Shown here: positions 1 through 8,876 of the stretch, piece after piece
How positions within the stretch are numbered: the first letter of the stretch is position 1
Layout of the letters: each line of letters begins with the position of its first letter
Program-made: the position numbers and the translations under genes
Notes under the pieces: model-generated
The model's input: the letters and a program-made list of their open reading frames with translations, nothing else
What the model was told of the DNA's origin: nothing
Databases searched by the model: none
Assembly (NCBI GenBank): GCA_003725745.1
Contig: RHDP01000001.1
Coordinates: forward strand, 4,658,501 to 4,722,500
DNA: 64,000 bases
Direction: 5' to 3'
Origin: Streptomyces sp. I6
GTDB taxonomy: Bacteria > Actinomycetota > Actinomycetes > Streptomycetales > Streptomycetaceae

Positions 1-1125
1 TCCGGCCGTGTCATGTCCACGCAGTGCATGTTCCACACCGCGCTCCAGCACGAGCGAGATCTGCAGATCAACTTCTGGGAGTCGCAGGCCCCGAAGATCC
101 AGGGCCTCGGCGTCTCCGTGGCCGGTCCCGAGTCCCAGAGAGTCGTCGACTGGGTCGGAAAGCTCGACGGCTACGCCCAGTCCGTCGACCAGCGGCTGAA
201 GATGGCCGGCTGGATGGAGACCTTCGCCCAGCGCGGCGGCCAGCTCGTCATCCACGGCGCGGCCGTCTCCGACCTCGACTACTTCGCCCGCACCTACGAC
301 CTGGTGCTGGTCTCGGCCGGCAAGGGCGAACTGGTGTCGATGTTCGGCCGCGACGCCTCCCGCTCCCCGTACAGCGAGCCCCAGCGCGCCCTCGCGGTCG
401 CCTACGTCCACGGCCTCGGCCCGCGCCCCGAGCACCCCGACTACGACGCCGTCCGCTGCAACCTGGTCCCCGGTGTCGGCGAGCTGTTCATCATGCCCAC
501 GCTGACCCTCTCGGGGCGTGCGGACATCCTGTTCTGGGAGGGCGTGCCGGGCGGCCCGCTCGACGTCTTCCAGGGCGTGAAGGACCCCGCCGAGCACCTC
601 TCCCTCACGCTGGAGCTGATGGAGAAGTTCACGCCGTGGGAGTACGCCCGTGCGACGAAGGTCGAACTGACGGACGCCAACGGCACCCTGGCCGGCCGCT
701 ACGCCCCGACCGTGCGCAACCCGGTCGGCCGGCTGCCCGGCGGCGGACTGGTGCTCGGCGTCGCGGACGTCGTCGTCGCGAACGACCCGATCACCGGGCA
801 GGGCTCCAACTCCGCCTCGAAGTGCGCCGCCGCCTACCTGGAGTCCATCGTGGAGCACGGCGACAGGCCCTTCGACGAGGAGTGGATGCGGACGGCGTTC
901 GACCGCTACTGGGAGACGGCACAGCACGTCACCAAGTGGACCAACGCGATGCTGGGTGTCCCGCCCGAGCACGTGCTCAACCTGATCGGCGCGGCGGGCC
1001 AGCTCCAGCCGGTCGCCGACCGCTTCGCGAACGGCTTCAACGACCCGTCGGACTTCGAGAACTTCTTCTTCGACCCGGAGAAGACCTCGGCCTACCTGGC
1101 CTCGGTCGGCGGCACGGCGGCCTGA
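1..1125 (+). CDS. Styrene/indole monooxygenase StyA-family flavoprotein, C-terminal part
   Basis: The reading frame is open from base 1, so this is the 5'-truncated end of a longer gene; the ATG at 13 is internal. The visible 374 residues resemble the substrate-binding part of StyA-type two-component flavin monooxygenases: an HTALQHERDLQINFWES segment near the start and a late GQGSNSASKCAAAYLES segment that matches the 'GQG.N' region contacting flavin in class E monooxygenases. Known members use FADH2 supplied by a separate reductase to epoxidise styrene or indole. The N-terminal GxGxxG dinucleotide fold would lie upstream of the window, so cofactor binding is inferred. A strong terminator follows directly, so this is the last gene of its transcript. 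Confidence 0.8.
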   Translation, partial: SGRVMSTQCMFHTALQHERDLQINFWESQAPKIQGLGVSVAGPESQRVVDWVGKLDGYAQSVDQRLKMAGWMETFAQRGGQLVIHGAAVSDLDYFARTYDLVLVSAGKGELVSMFGRDASRSPYSEPQRALAVAYVHGLGPRPEHPDYDAVRCNLVPGVGELFIMPTLTLSGRADILFWEGVPGGPLDVFQGVKDPAEHLSLTLELMEKFTPWEYARATKVELTDANGTLAGRYAPTVRNPVGRLPGGGLVLGVADVVVANDPITGQGSNSASKCAAAYLESIVEHGDRPFDEEWMRTAFDRYWETAQHVTKWTNAMLGVPPEHVLNLIGAAGQLQPVADRFANGFNDPSDFENFFFDPEKTSAYLASVGGTAA

Positions 1126-1131
1126 CGGCTG

Positions 1132-1189
1132 AAGGCTCCGCCCCGCCCCGGCCCGCCCTGCGACGTGCGGGGCCGGGGCGGAGCCTTTT
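1132..1189 (+). terminator. Intrinsic terminator after the StyA-like gene
   Basis: A long G/C hairpin starts 7 bp after the stop. AAGGCTCCGCCCCG on the left pairs with CGGGGCGGAGCCTT on the right and is followed by a short T run. Confidence 0.8.
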
Positions 1190-2046
1190 CCCCGGCCCGT
1201 TCAGCGCCCGCCGCGGGCCCGCCGGGGGAGGGCGCGTGCCCACGGGGGCCGGTTGTGCGGTGGTGCGGGCCGCCTGCCGCGGCGGTACGCCGGTTGTGCG
1301 GTGGTGCGACGCTCTTCGCTGAGAGAGGACCGGCAGGACCGGCAGGACCGGCCGGGAGCGGCAGGATCGGCAGGACCGGCCGGGAGCGGCAGGATCGGCA
1401 GGACCGGCAGGACCGGCCGGGTGCGGCCCGGGGTTCGGCGAGGACCGCCAGCCCGCGACCGGGAGGCACCCGGTCATGGGTGCGGCGGTGGGGGAGTGGA
1501 CGCAGCGGGCGCCAGGGCCGGTTGGCCCGGTGCGCCCAGGGTGGCGAGTTCCTCCGGTGACGGCGAGGCCGGCGCCTGCTCCACGTCGTTCAGGCGGCCG
1601 CGGAGGGTGTCCCGCTGCCCACGCTGTCGCTCGGCGAGGGCACGCTGTTCCTCGAAGGCCCGTCGGGAGGCGCCGACGGCCGGCGGACTCCGGTCCCGCG
1701 CCCGTGGAACTCCATCGCCGGGTGCGGTCGGCCGTGGAGAAGGCCCTCCCCCGCGTGGACTCCGGCACCAGCGGGTACGCCCGCCGGTCGTCGACGGCAT
1801 CCGCGGCTCTCCGCACTCGCCGCCGACCGCCGGAGACCGCGTCTCGCCGCACCGGGTTCCGCACCGGGCTCCGAACCGGGCCGGGCGCCGGGCCGGGCGC
1901 CGTGCGGGACGGCGCGCCGAACCGGACACCGCGTGGAGCGCGTACAGCCGGTGACGTCCGCCGTGGACACCAAGCGGTGCCTCCGTGGACGCTGCCGGTG
2001 CCCCAGCCGCTCGCCGGGGCGCCCGGCGCCACGCACGCCGTTGGGC
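1190..2046. other. GC-rich spacer with short repeats, no convincing gene
   Basis: No frame here has convincing coding character. Bases 1327-1421 are an irregular tandem array built from GGCAGGACC / GGCAGGATC units. Bases 1251-1310 carry two copies of GGTTGTGCGGTGGTGCG. On the minus strand, 1474-1715 could encode an 80-residue peptide containing AFEEQRALAERQRGQRDTL if one base is restored near 1660, but there is no clear ribosome binding site. I regard that as at most a decayed gene. Confidence 0.4.
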
Positions 2047-2322
2047 CTATTCGGCCTGCTTCGGCTTCGACCAGGGCCAGTTGAGCCTGCGGCGCTCCCG
2101 CCCCTCCGGGGCGTATTCGTACCTCCAGCCGCGTGGGAGCCCGAGCCGCCTGGTGTGCCCGGCGGTCACCCGCCGGTAGGCGTACACGGTGTGCGGGCCG
2201 CCGTCCTCGGCCGGCACGGGCACCTCGTACCAGAGGGGAGGGCTGCCGGTGGGGCCGACCAGGACGGGCAGCACCCGCCCGTCGAGCGGGCCGCCGACGA
2301 AGGGGGTGTTCTCGCTTCTCAC
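2047..2322 (-). CDS. Small hypothetical protein (91 aa)
   Basis: GTG-started ORF of 91 residues with coherent actinobacterial codon use. It begins [20 protein letters not shown] and contains LWYEVP, a tyrosine/arginine-rich stretch ([10 protein letters not shown]) and a basic C-terminus ([15 protein letters not shown]). There is no signal peptide, membrane segment or recognised catalytic motif. 'GGPLDG' followed by a 'VYAYRR' segment is a pattern I associate with short uncharacterised Streptomyces proteins, but I cannot name a family. It lies 78 bp beyond the end of the TetR gene on the same strand and could be cotranscribed with it. Confidence 0.6.
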   Translation of the reverse strand: MRSENTPFVGGPLDGRVLPVLVGPTGSPPLWYEVPVPAEDGGPHTVYAYRRVTAGHTRRLGLPRGWRYEYAPEGRERRRLNWPWSKPKQAE

Positions 2323-2400
2323 CCGTCCAGTCTCGCGCAGCGCCGCCGTCCCGTCCCTTCCGGGGGCGGAGGCCGGTGCCGGGCGGGCCGGGGCACCGGA

Positions 2401-3150
2401 CTACCCGGCGAGCCCGTCCCCGAGCAGGTGGCCCGCGTCGCCCGTCAGGGGCAGTACCTGCCGGGCGAGCGTGCCCACCGGACCGCCCGGGGTCTCCAGG
2501 GCGAGCAGCTCCCGGACGACGTGCGCGGTCTCCCCGTCGGTGGCCGCCGTCGCCGCGAGCAGGGCGACGAGATGGCCGATGAGCCAGTCCCTGAGTTCCC
2601 CGGCGGACGGGTGCTTGTCCTCGTCCAGCCAGATCAGCGAGGCCGCCTCCACCGCGGCGATCCAGGTGCGCACCATCATGCGCAGGCGCGGGCCGGGTTC
2701 CGGGACGCCCAGGTGGACCAGGATCTGCTCGGCGGCCGCCCGTCGCACCTCGTCCACGATCGCGCTGGTACGGGACGTCTCGGCGACGCTGCCGCCGCGC
2801 ATCAGCGCGCTGAACCCGGCGTCGTGCTCGTCGACGAAGTCGACGTAGCGGTCCAGTACCCGGCCCAGCCGTTCGGTCGGCGGACCGGTGGGCGGTTCGG
2901 TGAAGCACAGTACGAGCGCGTCGGCAGAGCTGCGCAGCGCGGCCTCGTACAACTGCTGCTTTCCGCCGGGGAAGTACCGGTAGACGAGCGGCCGGGACAC
3001 CCCGGCGGTCTCGGCCACGTCGTCGAGTGACACGTCCTCCGGCGCCCGGTGTGCGAACAGCGTGAGGGCGGCACGGAGGAGCTGGCCACGCCGCTCCTCC
3101 ACGCTCAGGCGCCGGTACGCGCGCTGCGTCTCGGGGGCACTGGAGGTCAT
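2401..3150 (-). CDS. TetR/AcrR-family transcriptional regulator
   Basis: 249 residues. The N-terminal helix-turn-helix is typical of TetR (residues ~20-65: RRGQLLRAALTLFAHRAP, then VSLDDVAETAGVSRPLVYRYF). The remaining ~180 residues form an all-helical ligand domain with aliphatic and tryptophan-rich segments (MMVRTWIAAVEAASLIW), consistent with a hydrophobic effector. The ATG start at 3150 sits right before the HTH. It is downstream of, and on the same strand as, the diiron oxygenase gene, so it may regulate the divergent diiron/ferritin-like promoter region at 4448-4576. That link is inferred from position only. The family is certain; the ligand is unknown. Confidence 0.92.
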   Translation of the reverse strand: MTSSAPETQRAYRRLSVEERRGQLLRAALTLFAHRAPEDVSLDDVAETAGVSRPLVYRYFPGGKQQLYEAALRSSADALVLCFTEPPTGPPTERLGRVLDRYVDFVDEHDAGFSALMRGGSVAETSRTSAIVDEVRRAAAEQILVHLGVPEPGPRLRMMVRTWIAAVEAASLIWLDEDKHPSAGELRDWLIGHLVALLAATAATDGETAHVVRELLALETPGGPVGTLARQVLPLTGDAGHLLGDGLAG

Positions 3151-3390
3151 ACCGGCAGCCTAACGGCCGCCTCCCGGCACGGGGACCCGTCTCCGGGAGC
3201 GGCCGGAGACCTGCCGGGCCCGGCCGAGGAGCTGCCGGGGCCCGGCCGAGGAACTGCCGGACCGCCTGGGCGGCGACGCTCCCGGAGCCCCTGGGGCGGC
3301 GACGCCCGCGCGGCCCGGGCGCGATGCTCCCGGACGCGGTGCGCGGCTCCCGGGCCCGCGGCTGAGCCGGATCGATCGCCAGGAGCCGCC

Positions 3391-3495
3391 TGGTCATGCG
3401 CCGCCCGGACGCGCGCCGCCTGGTCACGCGCCGCCTGGTCACGCGCCGCCCGGTCACGCGCCGCCTGGTCACGCGCCGCCTGGTCATGCGCCGCC
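3391..3495. repeat. 15-bp minisatellite, seven units
   Basis: Seven head-to-tail copies of a 15-bp unit with consensus TGGTCACGCGCCGCC lie between the TetR gene and the end of the diiron oxygenase gene. Units 2 and 5 start with C in place of T; units 1 and 7 have T at the seventh position. The array is a multiple of three, so it creates long spurious open frames on both strands. No function is evident. Confidence 0.85.
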
Positions 3496-3511
3496 CCCCA
3501 CCCGGGCGCAC

Positions 3512-4447
3512 TCAGGCGAGGAGCCCCGAGCTCTTCCACAGCCGGCGGCCCGGACCCCGGAGGACGCCGATGTCGTCGAGGAAGTCCGTGAGCCGTCCGG
3601 CTCCGGACCGCATCACCTCGCGGCGGTGCCCGCTCGCCTTCACCTGGGCGACGGCCTCGCGCCGGTCCAGGCCCACGTTGCCGTAGACCTCGGGGTTGAT
3701 GAAGCAGACGGAGAACACCCGGGCGGCCTCGCCGCAGCTGAGCCGGGTGAGTTCCTGCTCCCAGCGCGGTGCGGTCACCATCTGGCGGCGCAGTTCCTCT
3801 CGCGCGTACCGGACGTGCCGCGCCTCCTCCACCACGTGGATCCGTGTCACACCGCGGATCAGGGTCTGGACGCGCTCGTCGGGGAAGGCCAGGCGCTGCA
3901 TCCAGTCGAGGATCTCCTCGCCGAGCAGCGTGGCGGCGAAGGAGCCCGGGGTCGTGGAGACGGTCTTCAGTACGCGGGCGAGGTTGTGGTAGAGCCGCGG
4001 TACCGGGTAGGCGGGGGTGCCGCCCTTCTGGATCATCCTGGCGAACATCATCGAGTGCCGGCACTCGTCCGCTATCTCGGTGAGGGCGTAGCGCACGTGA
4101 TTGCTGGTCACGGACTTGTCGTAGATGTGCCGAACCAGCAGTTGCATCAGGATGATCTCGAACCAGATACCGAGGGAGGCGAGGGAGGCGGCCTCGTGCC
4201 GGGCCAGGTCCATCCGCTGTTCCCCGGACATCCGCCGCCACAGCGGGGTGTCGTAGAGGGACACCAGCTCCGGCGGCCAGAACCACTTGCCCTCCTCGAG
4301 CGGGGCGTCCCAGTCGAGCTCCCGGTCGGGGTCGAAGGAGTGCCTGGCCGAGGACTCGAGCAGGCGCGCGGCGACCTGTTCGCGGTCCCGCAGGGGCCCG
4401 AGGGCGTCGCGGATCGGCGTGAGATCGCGTTCGGTCACGGTCGTCAT
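3512..4447 (-). CDS. AurF-like diiron oxygenase
   Basis: 311 residues when started at the ATG at 4447 (MTTVTERDLTP); an upstream ATG at 4498 is open but lies in the divergent promoter region. The protein is helical with ferritin-like metal-ligand signatures: a glutamate-rich RHEAASLASLGIWFE segment, EIADECRHSMMF (ExxDExxH type), LLGEEILDW and VVEEARHVRYAREEL. These match the AurF/p-aminobenzoate N-oxygenase family (PF11583-type), whose best-known members oxidise aryl amines. Many Streptomyces paralogues are uncharacterised and may act on lipids or other substrates. It is divergent from a second ferritin-like protein at 4577, an arrangement suggesting shared regulation. Confidence 0.85.
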   Translation of the reverse strand: MTTVTERDLTPIRDALGPLRDREQVAARLLESSARHSFDPDRELDWDAPLEEGKWFWPPELVSLYDTPLWRRMSGEQRMDLARHEAASLASLGIWFEIILMQLLVRHIYDKSVTSNHVRYALTEIADECRHSMMFARMIQKGGTPAYPVPRLYHNLARVLKTVSTTPGSFAATLLGEEILDWMQRLAFPDERVQTLIRGVTRIHVVEEARHVRYAREELRRQMVTAPRWEQELTRLSCGEAARVFSVCFINPEVYGNVGLDRREAVAQVKASGHRREVMRSGAGRLTDFLDDIGVLRGPGRRLWKSSGLLA

Positions 4448-4576
4448 GCGACTTATGAGACTGTGTGTCAGTAAGGCCGTCAATCCCTTGTGCGCCACTT
4501 GTTGACTGCGCGTCTACCAGCGTGTGAGCCTGCCAACAGACCGTCAGTTCGTCAGTGCGAGGCGAGGGAGCCTTTC
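4448..4576. promoter_or_regulatory. Divergent promoter region with TetR-like operator candidates
   Basis: This 129-bp spacer separates two divergent diiron-type genes. It contains ACTGTGTGTCAGT at 4460-4472, with ACTG/CAGT arms, and further GTCAGT copies near 4545-4558. The short inverted arms and the nearby TetR gene make this a reasonable operator candidate, but no footprint-like symmetry of 16 bp or more is visible. Confidence 0.4.
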
Positions 4577-5701
4577 GTGTCGACGTATGACCACTACACC
4601 AACCCGCCCCAGGAACCCGTCTGGTCCGTCCCGGCAACCGGCCACGCCCGCTTCAGCTGGGAGTACGACGACGGTCGCGACCGCCTGCTCGCCCTCTACC
4701 AGAAGGGCAAGGACAAGCAGTGGGACGGTGCCCGGCGCATCGACTGGGACCTCGAGGTCGACCCGTACGACCCTCTCGGCACCCCCGACGAGGCCCTCAG
4801 CCTCTACGGGACCCGCCACTGGGCGAAGATGACCGAGAAGGACAAGGGGGAGCTGCGCCGGCACTACTCCTCCTGGCAGTTCAGCCAGTTCCTGCACGGG
4901 GAGCAGGGCGCGATGGTCTGTGCGGCGCGGATCGTCGAGTCCGTCCCCGACCTCGACGCGAAGTTCTACTCCGCCACCCAGACCATGGACGAGGCGCGGC
5001 ACGCGGAGGTCTACGGCCGCTTCCTGCACGAGAAGATCGGGATGCTCTACCCGATCAACGACAACCTCCAGGGCCTGCTCGGCGACACCCTCCGCGACTC
5101 CCGCTGGGACATGCCGTACCTCGGCATGCAGGTGCTCATCGAGGGCCTGGCGCTCGCGGCGTTCGGCATGATCCGCGACACCACCGACAAGCCGCTGCCG
5201 AAGCAGATCCTCGCCTACGTCATGCAGGACGAGGCCCGGCACGTCGCCTTCGGGCGCATGGCGCTCCGCGACTACTACCGGCAGCTCACGGACGCCGAAC
5301 TGCGCGAGCGCGAGGAGTTCGTCATCGAGGGCTGCTACCTCATGCGGGACCGGATCCGCGGTCTCGAAGTCCTGGAGGACTTCGGCATCCCGCACCGGGA
5401 GGCCGAGGAGTACACCGAGCAGTCCGAGTTCCTGCACCTCTTCCGCAAGCTGCTCTTCAGCCGGATCGTGCCCTGCGTCAAGGACATCGGGCTCTGGGGC
5501 GAGAGGCTCCAGAAGGCCTACGTCGACATGGGCGTCTTCGAACTCGGCGACTCCAACCTCGACCTGCTGATGACCCAGGACGAGGAACTCGCCGAGCACC
5601 TGGACCGGGAGCGCTTCGCGGCCGAGGAGGCGGCACGGGTGGCCGAGGTGGCGGAGGCGATCGCGGACGGGGGCGCAGACGGGGGCGGGGCGAGGGCGTA
5701 G
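4577..5701 (+). CDS. Ferritin-like di-iron protein
   Basis: 374 residues from the GTG at 4577, chosen because GAGGCGAGGGAG lies a few bases upstream; a longer frame to 4490 would run into the divergent promoter. Family signals are HYSSWQFSQFLHGEQGA, AARIVESVPD, QTMDEARHAEVYGRF (ExxRH) and YVMQDEARHVAFG (second ExxRH), the paired metal-binding helices of ferritin-like oxidases. The substrate is unknown; members often occur beside AurF-like genes in Streptomyces. The C-terminus ends in a low-complexity Ala/Gly/Asp tail (ADGGADGGGARA) whose stop codon lies inside a 40-bp tandem repeat, so the exact C-terminus may have been set by a repeat insertion. Confidence 0.85.
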   Translation: MSTYDHYTNPPQEPVWSVPATGHARFSWEYDDGRDRLLALYQKGKDKQWDGARRIDWDLEVDPYDPLGTPDEALSLYGTRHWAKMTEKDKGELRRHYSSWQFSQFLHGEQGAMVCAARIVESVPDLDAKFYSATQTMDEARHAEVYGRFLHEKIGMLYPINDNLQGLLGDTLRDSRWDMPYLGMQVLIEGLALAAFGMIRDTTDKPLPKQILAYVMQDEARHVAFGRMALRDYYRQLTDAELREREEFVIEGCYLMRDRIRGLEVLEDFGIPHREAEEYTEQSEFLHLFRKLLFSRIVPCVKDIGLWGERLQKAYVDMGVFELGDSNLDLLMTQDEELAEHLDRERFAAEEAARVAEVAEAIADGGADGGGARA

Positions 5702-5769
5702 ACCGGGGTAGGGGAGAGGCCGGGGCGGGGCGAGGGCGTAGACCGGGGTAGGGGAGAGACCGGGGCGGG
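5682..5769. repeat. 40-bp direct tandem repeat over a stop codon
   Basis: Two copies with a 40-bp period, each containing CGAGGGCGTAGACCGGGGTA, differ at a few positions. The TAG at 5699-5701 inside the first copy ends the ferritin-like ORF. Confidence 0.85.
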
Positions 5770-5873
5770 AGCGGACCGGCCTGATCCGCGACGGTCAACC
5801 GGGGCGAGCCCCGCGCCCGAGCGGCCCGCTCGGGTCGGACGGCCAGGCGCATGGGCCGCGCCCGGCCCGTCGC

Positions 5874-7339
5874 TCAGGGCGTCGCCGGCTTCAGCGCCTC
5901 GACCATCACCGCCCGTGCGATCGGCGCCGCGTCGCCGCCGCCGCTGATCTCGCCGCCCGCCGCCTCCGGGTCCTCGACGACCACCGCGACGGCCACGGCG
6001 GGCCGGGGCGCGCCGCGGTCCTGGGCCCAGGCGATGAACCAGGCGTACGGCGTACCGGCGTTGCCGACCCCGTGCTGGGCGGTGCCGGTCTTGCCGCCCA
6101 CGGTCACCCCGTCGATCAGTGCCCGTGTGCCCGTGCCCCTCTCCGCCGCCTCGACCATCATCCGCCGCAGTTCGTTCGCGGTCGCCGGGAACATCGCGCG
6201 GCGGTAGGACCGGCGCGGTGTCTCCCGGACCGTGTCCCCGTCCCAGGTGGTCGTGCGGTCCACCAGATACGGGTGGGCCAGCTCGCCCCCGTTGGCGACC
6301 GCCGCGGCCACCATGGCCATCTGCAGGGGGTGGCCGTGGTGTCGAACTGGCCGATGGACGACAGCGCCAGCTGGTCCACGCTCATGCGCCGGTCGAAGTT
6401 GGACACCGCCACGCCGGACGGGATCCGCAGCGAGTCGTCGTTGAAGCCGAAGCGGCCGGCCGTCGCGAGCATTCCCTTCAGGCCCACCTTCACGCCCAGG
6501 TTCGCCATCACCGTGTTGCACGACCACTTGATCGCGTACACCAGGGACGCCTGGTGGCAGCCCGGCACGGGGTTGGGCAGGGTCGTCCTGGTACCGGGGA
6601 TGACGAACGGGTCCGCTGTGTCCGTGGGGGCGTCCGGGTCCGTGACCACCCGCGCCTCCAGTGCGGCGGCGGCCGTTACGATCTTGAAGGCGGAGCCGGG
6701 CGGATAGGTCTGCCGGATCGCCCGGTTGAGCATCGGGTGGCTCTCCGCCCCGTTGAGCCGCCGCCATGCCTCGGTGACCGCCGGGCTGTTGCCGGACAGC
6801 AGCCCGGGATCGTACGAGGGGCTGCTGACCAGCGCCAGGATCCTCCCCGTCGCCGGCTCGATCGCCGCGACCGCGCCGCGCCTGCCGTTCAGGCCCCGGT
6901 ACGCGGCCTCCTGCGCGGACCGTCTGATCGTGGTCAGGACCCTGCCGCCGGGCTGCTCGGAGCGGGTGAACTCGTTCCAGAAGGGCAGCGGGGCGAGCGC
7001 CGGGTCGGTGCCCGAGAGCACACCGTCCTCCGCGTGCTCGAGCAGGGTCGTGCCGTACGTCTGCGAGGAGTAGCCGGTGACCGGAGCGTACAGGGGGCCG
7101 TCCCGGTAGGTGCGCTCGTACCGCAGTTGCTCGCCGGTGTCCTTCGAGCCCGTGACCGGTCTGCCGCCGACGACGATGTCCCCGCGCGGTTCGTCGTAGC
7201 GCGCGAGGGCCGGACGCCGGTTCGCCGGACTGCCGTTGAGGCCCTCGGCCTGCAGCACCTGGACGCGTACGGCGTTCACGAACAGCGCGGCGAGCAGGAA
7301 CAGACTCAGTGCGGCCGCGCGCCGGATGTACCGCGTCAT
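5874..7339 (-). CDS. Class B penicillin-binding protein (transpeptidase), corrected for one frameshift
   Basis: A D,D-transpeptidase that cross-links peptidoglycan, anchored by one N-terminal membrane segment (AAALSLFLLAALFVNAV). The three catalytic motifs are visible: SAFK within PGSAFKIV, SCN within KWSCNTVM, and KTG within VGGKTGTAQ. The last lies in a different frame because one C/G is missing in the run at 6326-6330. Restoring it rejoins IGQFDTTATP to LQMAMVAAAVANGG and gives 488 residues, a normal length for the small PbpA-type enzymes of Streptomyces. The start overlaps the RodA stop (ATGA), so the two are translationally coupled and probably form a synthase pair. All active-site residues are intact after repair. 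Confidence 0.9.
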
Positions 7340-8850
7340 CGCGCCCCCTCCGCCGCGGCCGGTCCCGCCGGGCCGGCCCGTCCCTCCTGCCCCGCCGGGC
7401 CGGCCCGTCCTTCCCGCCCCGACGGGCCGGTTCGCCCTCCCGGTCCCGCGGGGCTGATCCGTCCCTCCTGCCCCGCCGGGTCCGCGGCAGGTGCGATCAC
7501 CCCGGCCTCGACCGGCTCCGGGTGCGGCTCACGGGCCGAGTCGCTGAGCCGGATCAGCAGCGCCACGATGATCCAGTTGGTGACGACGGACGAACCGCCC
7601 TGCGCCAGGAAAGGCATCGCCATCCCGGTCAGCGGGATGAGGCCGGTCACCCCGCCCGCGACGACGAAGACCTGGACGGCCAGGATCGCGGCGAGGCCCA
7701 CGGCGAGCAGCCGGCCGAAGGGGTCGCGCAGATCGAGTCCGGCGCGGTAGCCCAGGGCCACGAGCAGGCCGTACAGCAGGAAGAGCGCCGTCAGCCCGGC
7801 CAGCCCCAGCTCCTCGCCGGCGGTCGCCAGGATGAAGTCGGACTTCGCGGCGAAGCCGATCAGGATGGAGTGACCCGCGCCGAGACCGGTGCCGAGGACC
7901 CCTCCCGAGGCGAAGGAGAACATCGACTGGGCGAGCTGACTCGGCCCGTCGCCCGCCGCGATGGAGGCGTACGGATCGATCCAGGACTCGACCCGGCCGC
8001 GTACATGCGGTTCCAGGGTGCCCGCGGCGAACGCCCCGGAACCCGCGAGCAGCAGCCCCACCACGATCCAGCCGGTCCTGCCCGTGGCGACGTAGAGCAT
8101 GACCACGAACAGCCCGAAGAACAGCAGCGAAGTGCCGAGGTCCCGCTCCAGCACCAGCACCGCCACGCTGATCAGCCAGACGGCCACCACCGGGCCCAGC
8201 ACCCGGCCCGCGGGCAGCCGCACGGGGCCGATCCTGCGGCCGGTGTGGGCCAGGGCGTGGCGGTTCGCGGCCAGGTACGCGGCGAAGAACACCGCCAGCA
8301 GGATCTTGGCGAACTCGCCCGGCTGGAAGGAGAGGCCGCCTGCCCGGATCCAGATCCGGGCGCCGTTCACCGCGGGGAAGAGGATCGGCACGATCATCAG
8401 GACCAGCGCGGTGACGACCGAGAGGTACGCGTAACGCCGCAGCACGCGGTGGTCCCGCAGCAGCACGACCACCGCGATGAACAGCGCGACGCCCAGGGTG
8501 GACCAGATCAGCTGGGCCGGGGCGGCACGGTCGGCCCGGGTCTCCAGGTCGAGGCGGTAGATGAGGACGAGGCCCACGCCGTTGAGGAGGACCGCGATCG
8601 GCAACGGCAGCGGGTCCGCGTACGGCGCCCTCAGCCGCACGGCGAGATGGGCGAGCAGGGCGAGCAGACCGAGCCCCGCACCGTAGGCGAGCGCGTCCGG
8701 AGGGACGGCTCCGCTCCTGGCCAGACCAACGCCGGCGTAGCCGTAGACGGAGATGAGGACGGCGCAGACGAGGAGCGAGAGCTCGACGCCCCGCCGTCGC
8801 GCCGGCCGGGGTCGTTCGGGTGAGGGAGCCTCCGCTGCCGTTGCGGTCAT
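7336..8850 (-). CDS. RodA/FtsW/SpoVE (SEDS) peptidoglycan glycosyltransferase
   Basis: 504 residues from the ATG at 8850; a TTG at 8859 is in frame. The protein has about ten hydrophobic helices and SEDS signatures: GARIWIRAGGLSFQPGEFAK (the conserved W-x-F-QPSE-like region), ERDLGTSLLFFGLFV, and a late GLIPLTGMAMPFLAQGGSS segment. These enzymes polymerise lipid II together with a class B PBP, here the next gene with an ATGA overlap. After the last helix comes a ~60-residue low-complexity tail of Gly/Pro/Glu/Arg repeats (EGRAGPAGQEGRAGPAG) encoded by a degenerate minisatellite; this tail is unusual and probably disordered. No PASTA kinase or phosphatase is adjacent, so this is not the conserved pkn locus. 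Confidence 0.92.
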   Translation of the reverse strand: MTATAAEAPSPERPRPARRRGVELSLLVCAVLISVYGYAGVGLARSGAVPPDALAYGAGLGLLALLAHLAVRLRAPYADPLPLPIAVLLNGVGLVLIYRLDLETRADRAAPAQLIWSTLGVALFIAVVVLLRDHRVLRRYAYLSVVTALVLMIVPILFPAVNGARIWIRAGGLSFQPGEFAKILLAVFFAAYLAANRHALAHTGRRIGPVRLPAGRVLGPVVAVWLISVAVLVLERDLGTSLLFFGLFVVMLYVATGRTGWIVVGLLLAGSGAFAAGTLEPHVRGRVESWIDPYASIAAGDGPSQLAQSMFSFASGGVLGTGLGAGHSILIGFAAKSDFILATAGEELGLAGLTALFLLYGLLVALGYRAGLDLRDPFGRLLAVGLAAILAVQVFVVAGGVTGLIPLTGMAMPFLAQGGSSVVTNWIIVALLIRLSDSAREPHPEPVEAGVIAPAADPAGQEGRISPAGPGGRTGPSGREGRAGPAGQEGRAGPAGPAAAEGAR

Positions 8851-8876
8851 GCGACGCAACGTAGCAACCAGGGGTC

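Noticed and set aside
1037-3511. Very long minus-strand ORF of ~820 residues
   Set aside because: It is Arg/Pro/Gly-rich with no domain and runs through the TetR gene and repeats. It is a GC-bias shadow frame.
3512-4447. Treating the AurF-like gene as part of the p-aminophenylalanine pathway
   Set aside because: It lies 45-50 kb away with its own regulator, and similar genes are common outside biosynthetic clusters.
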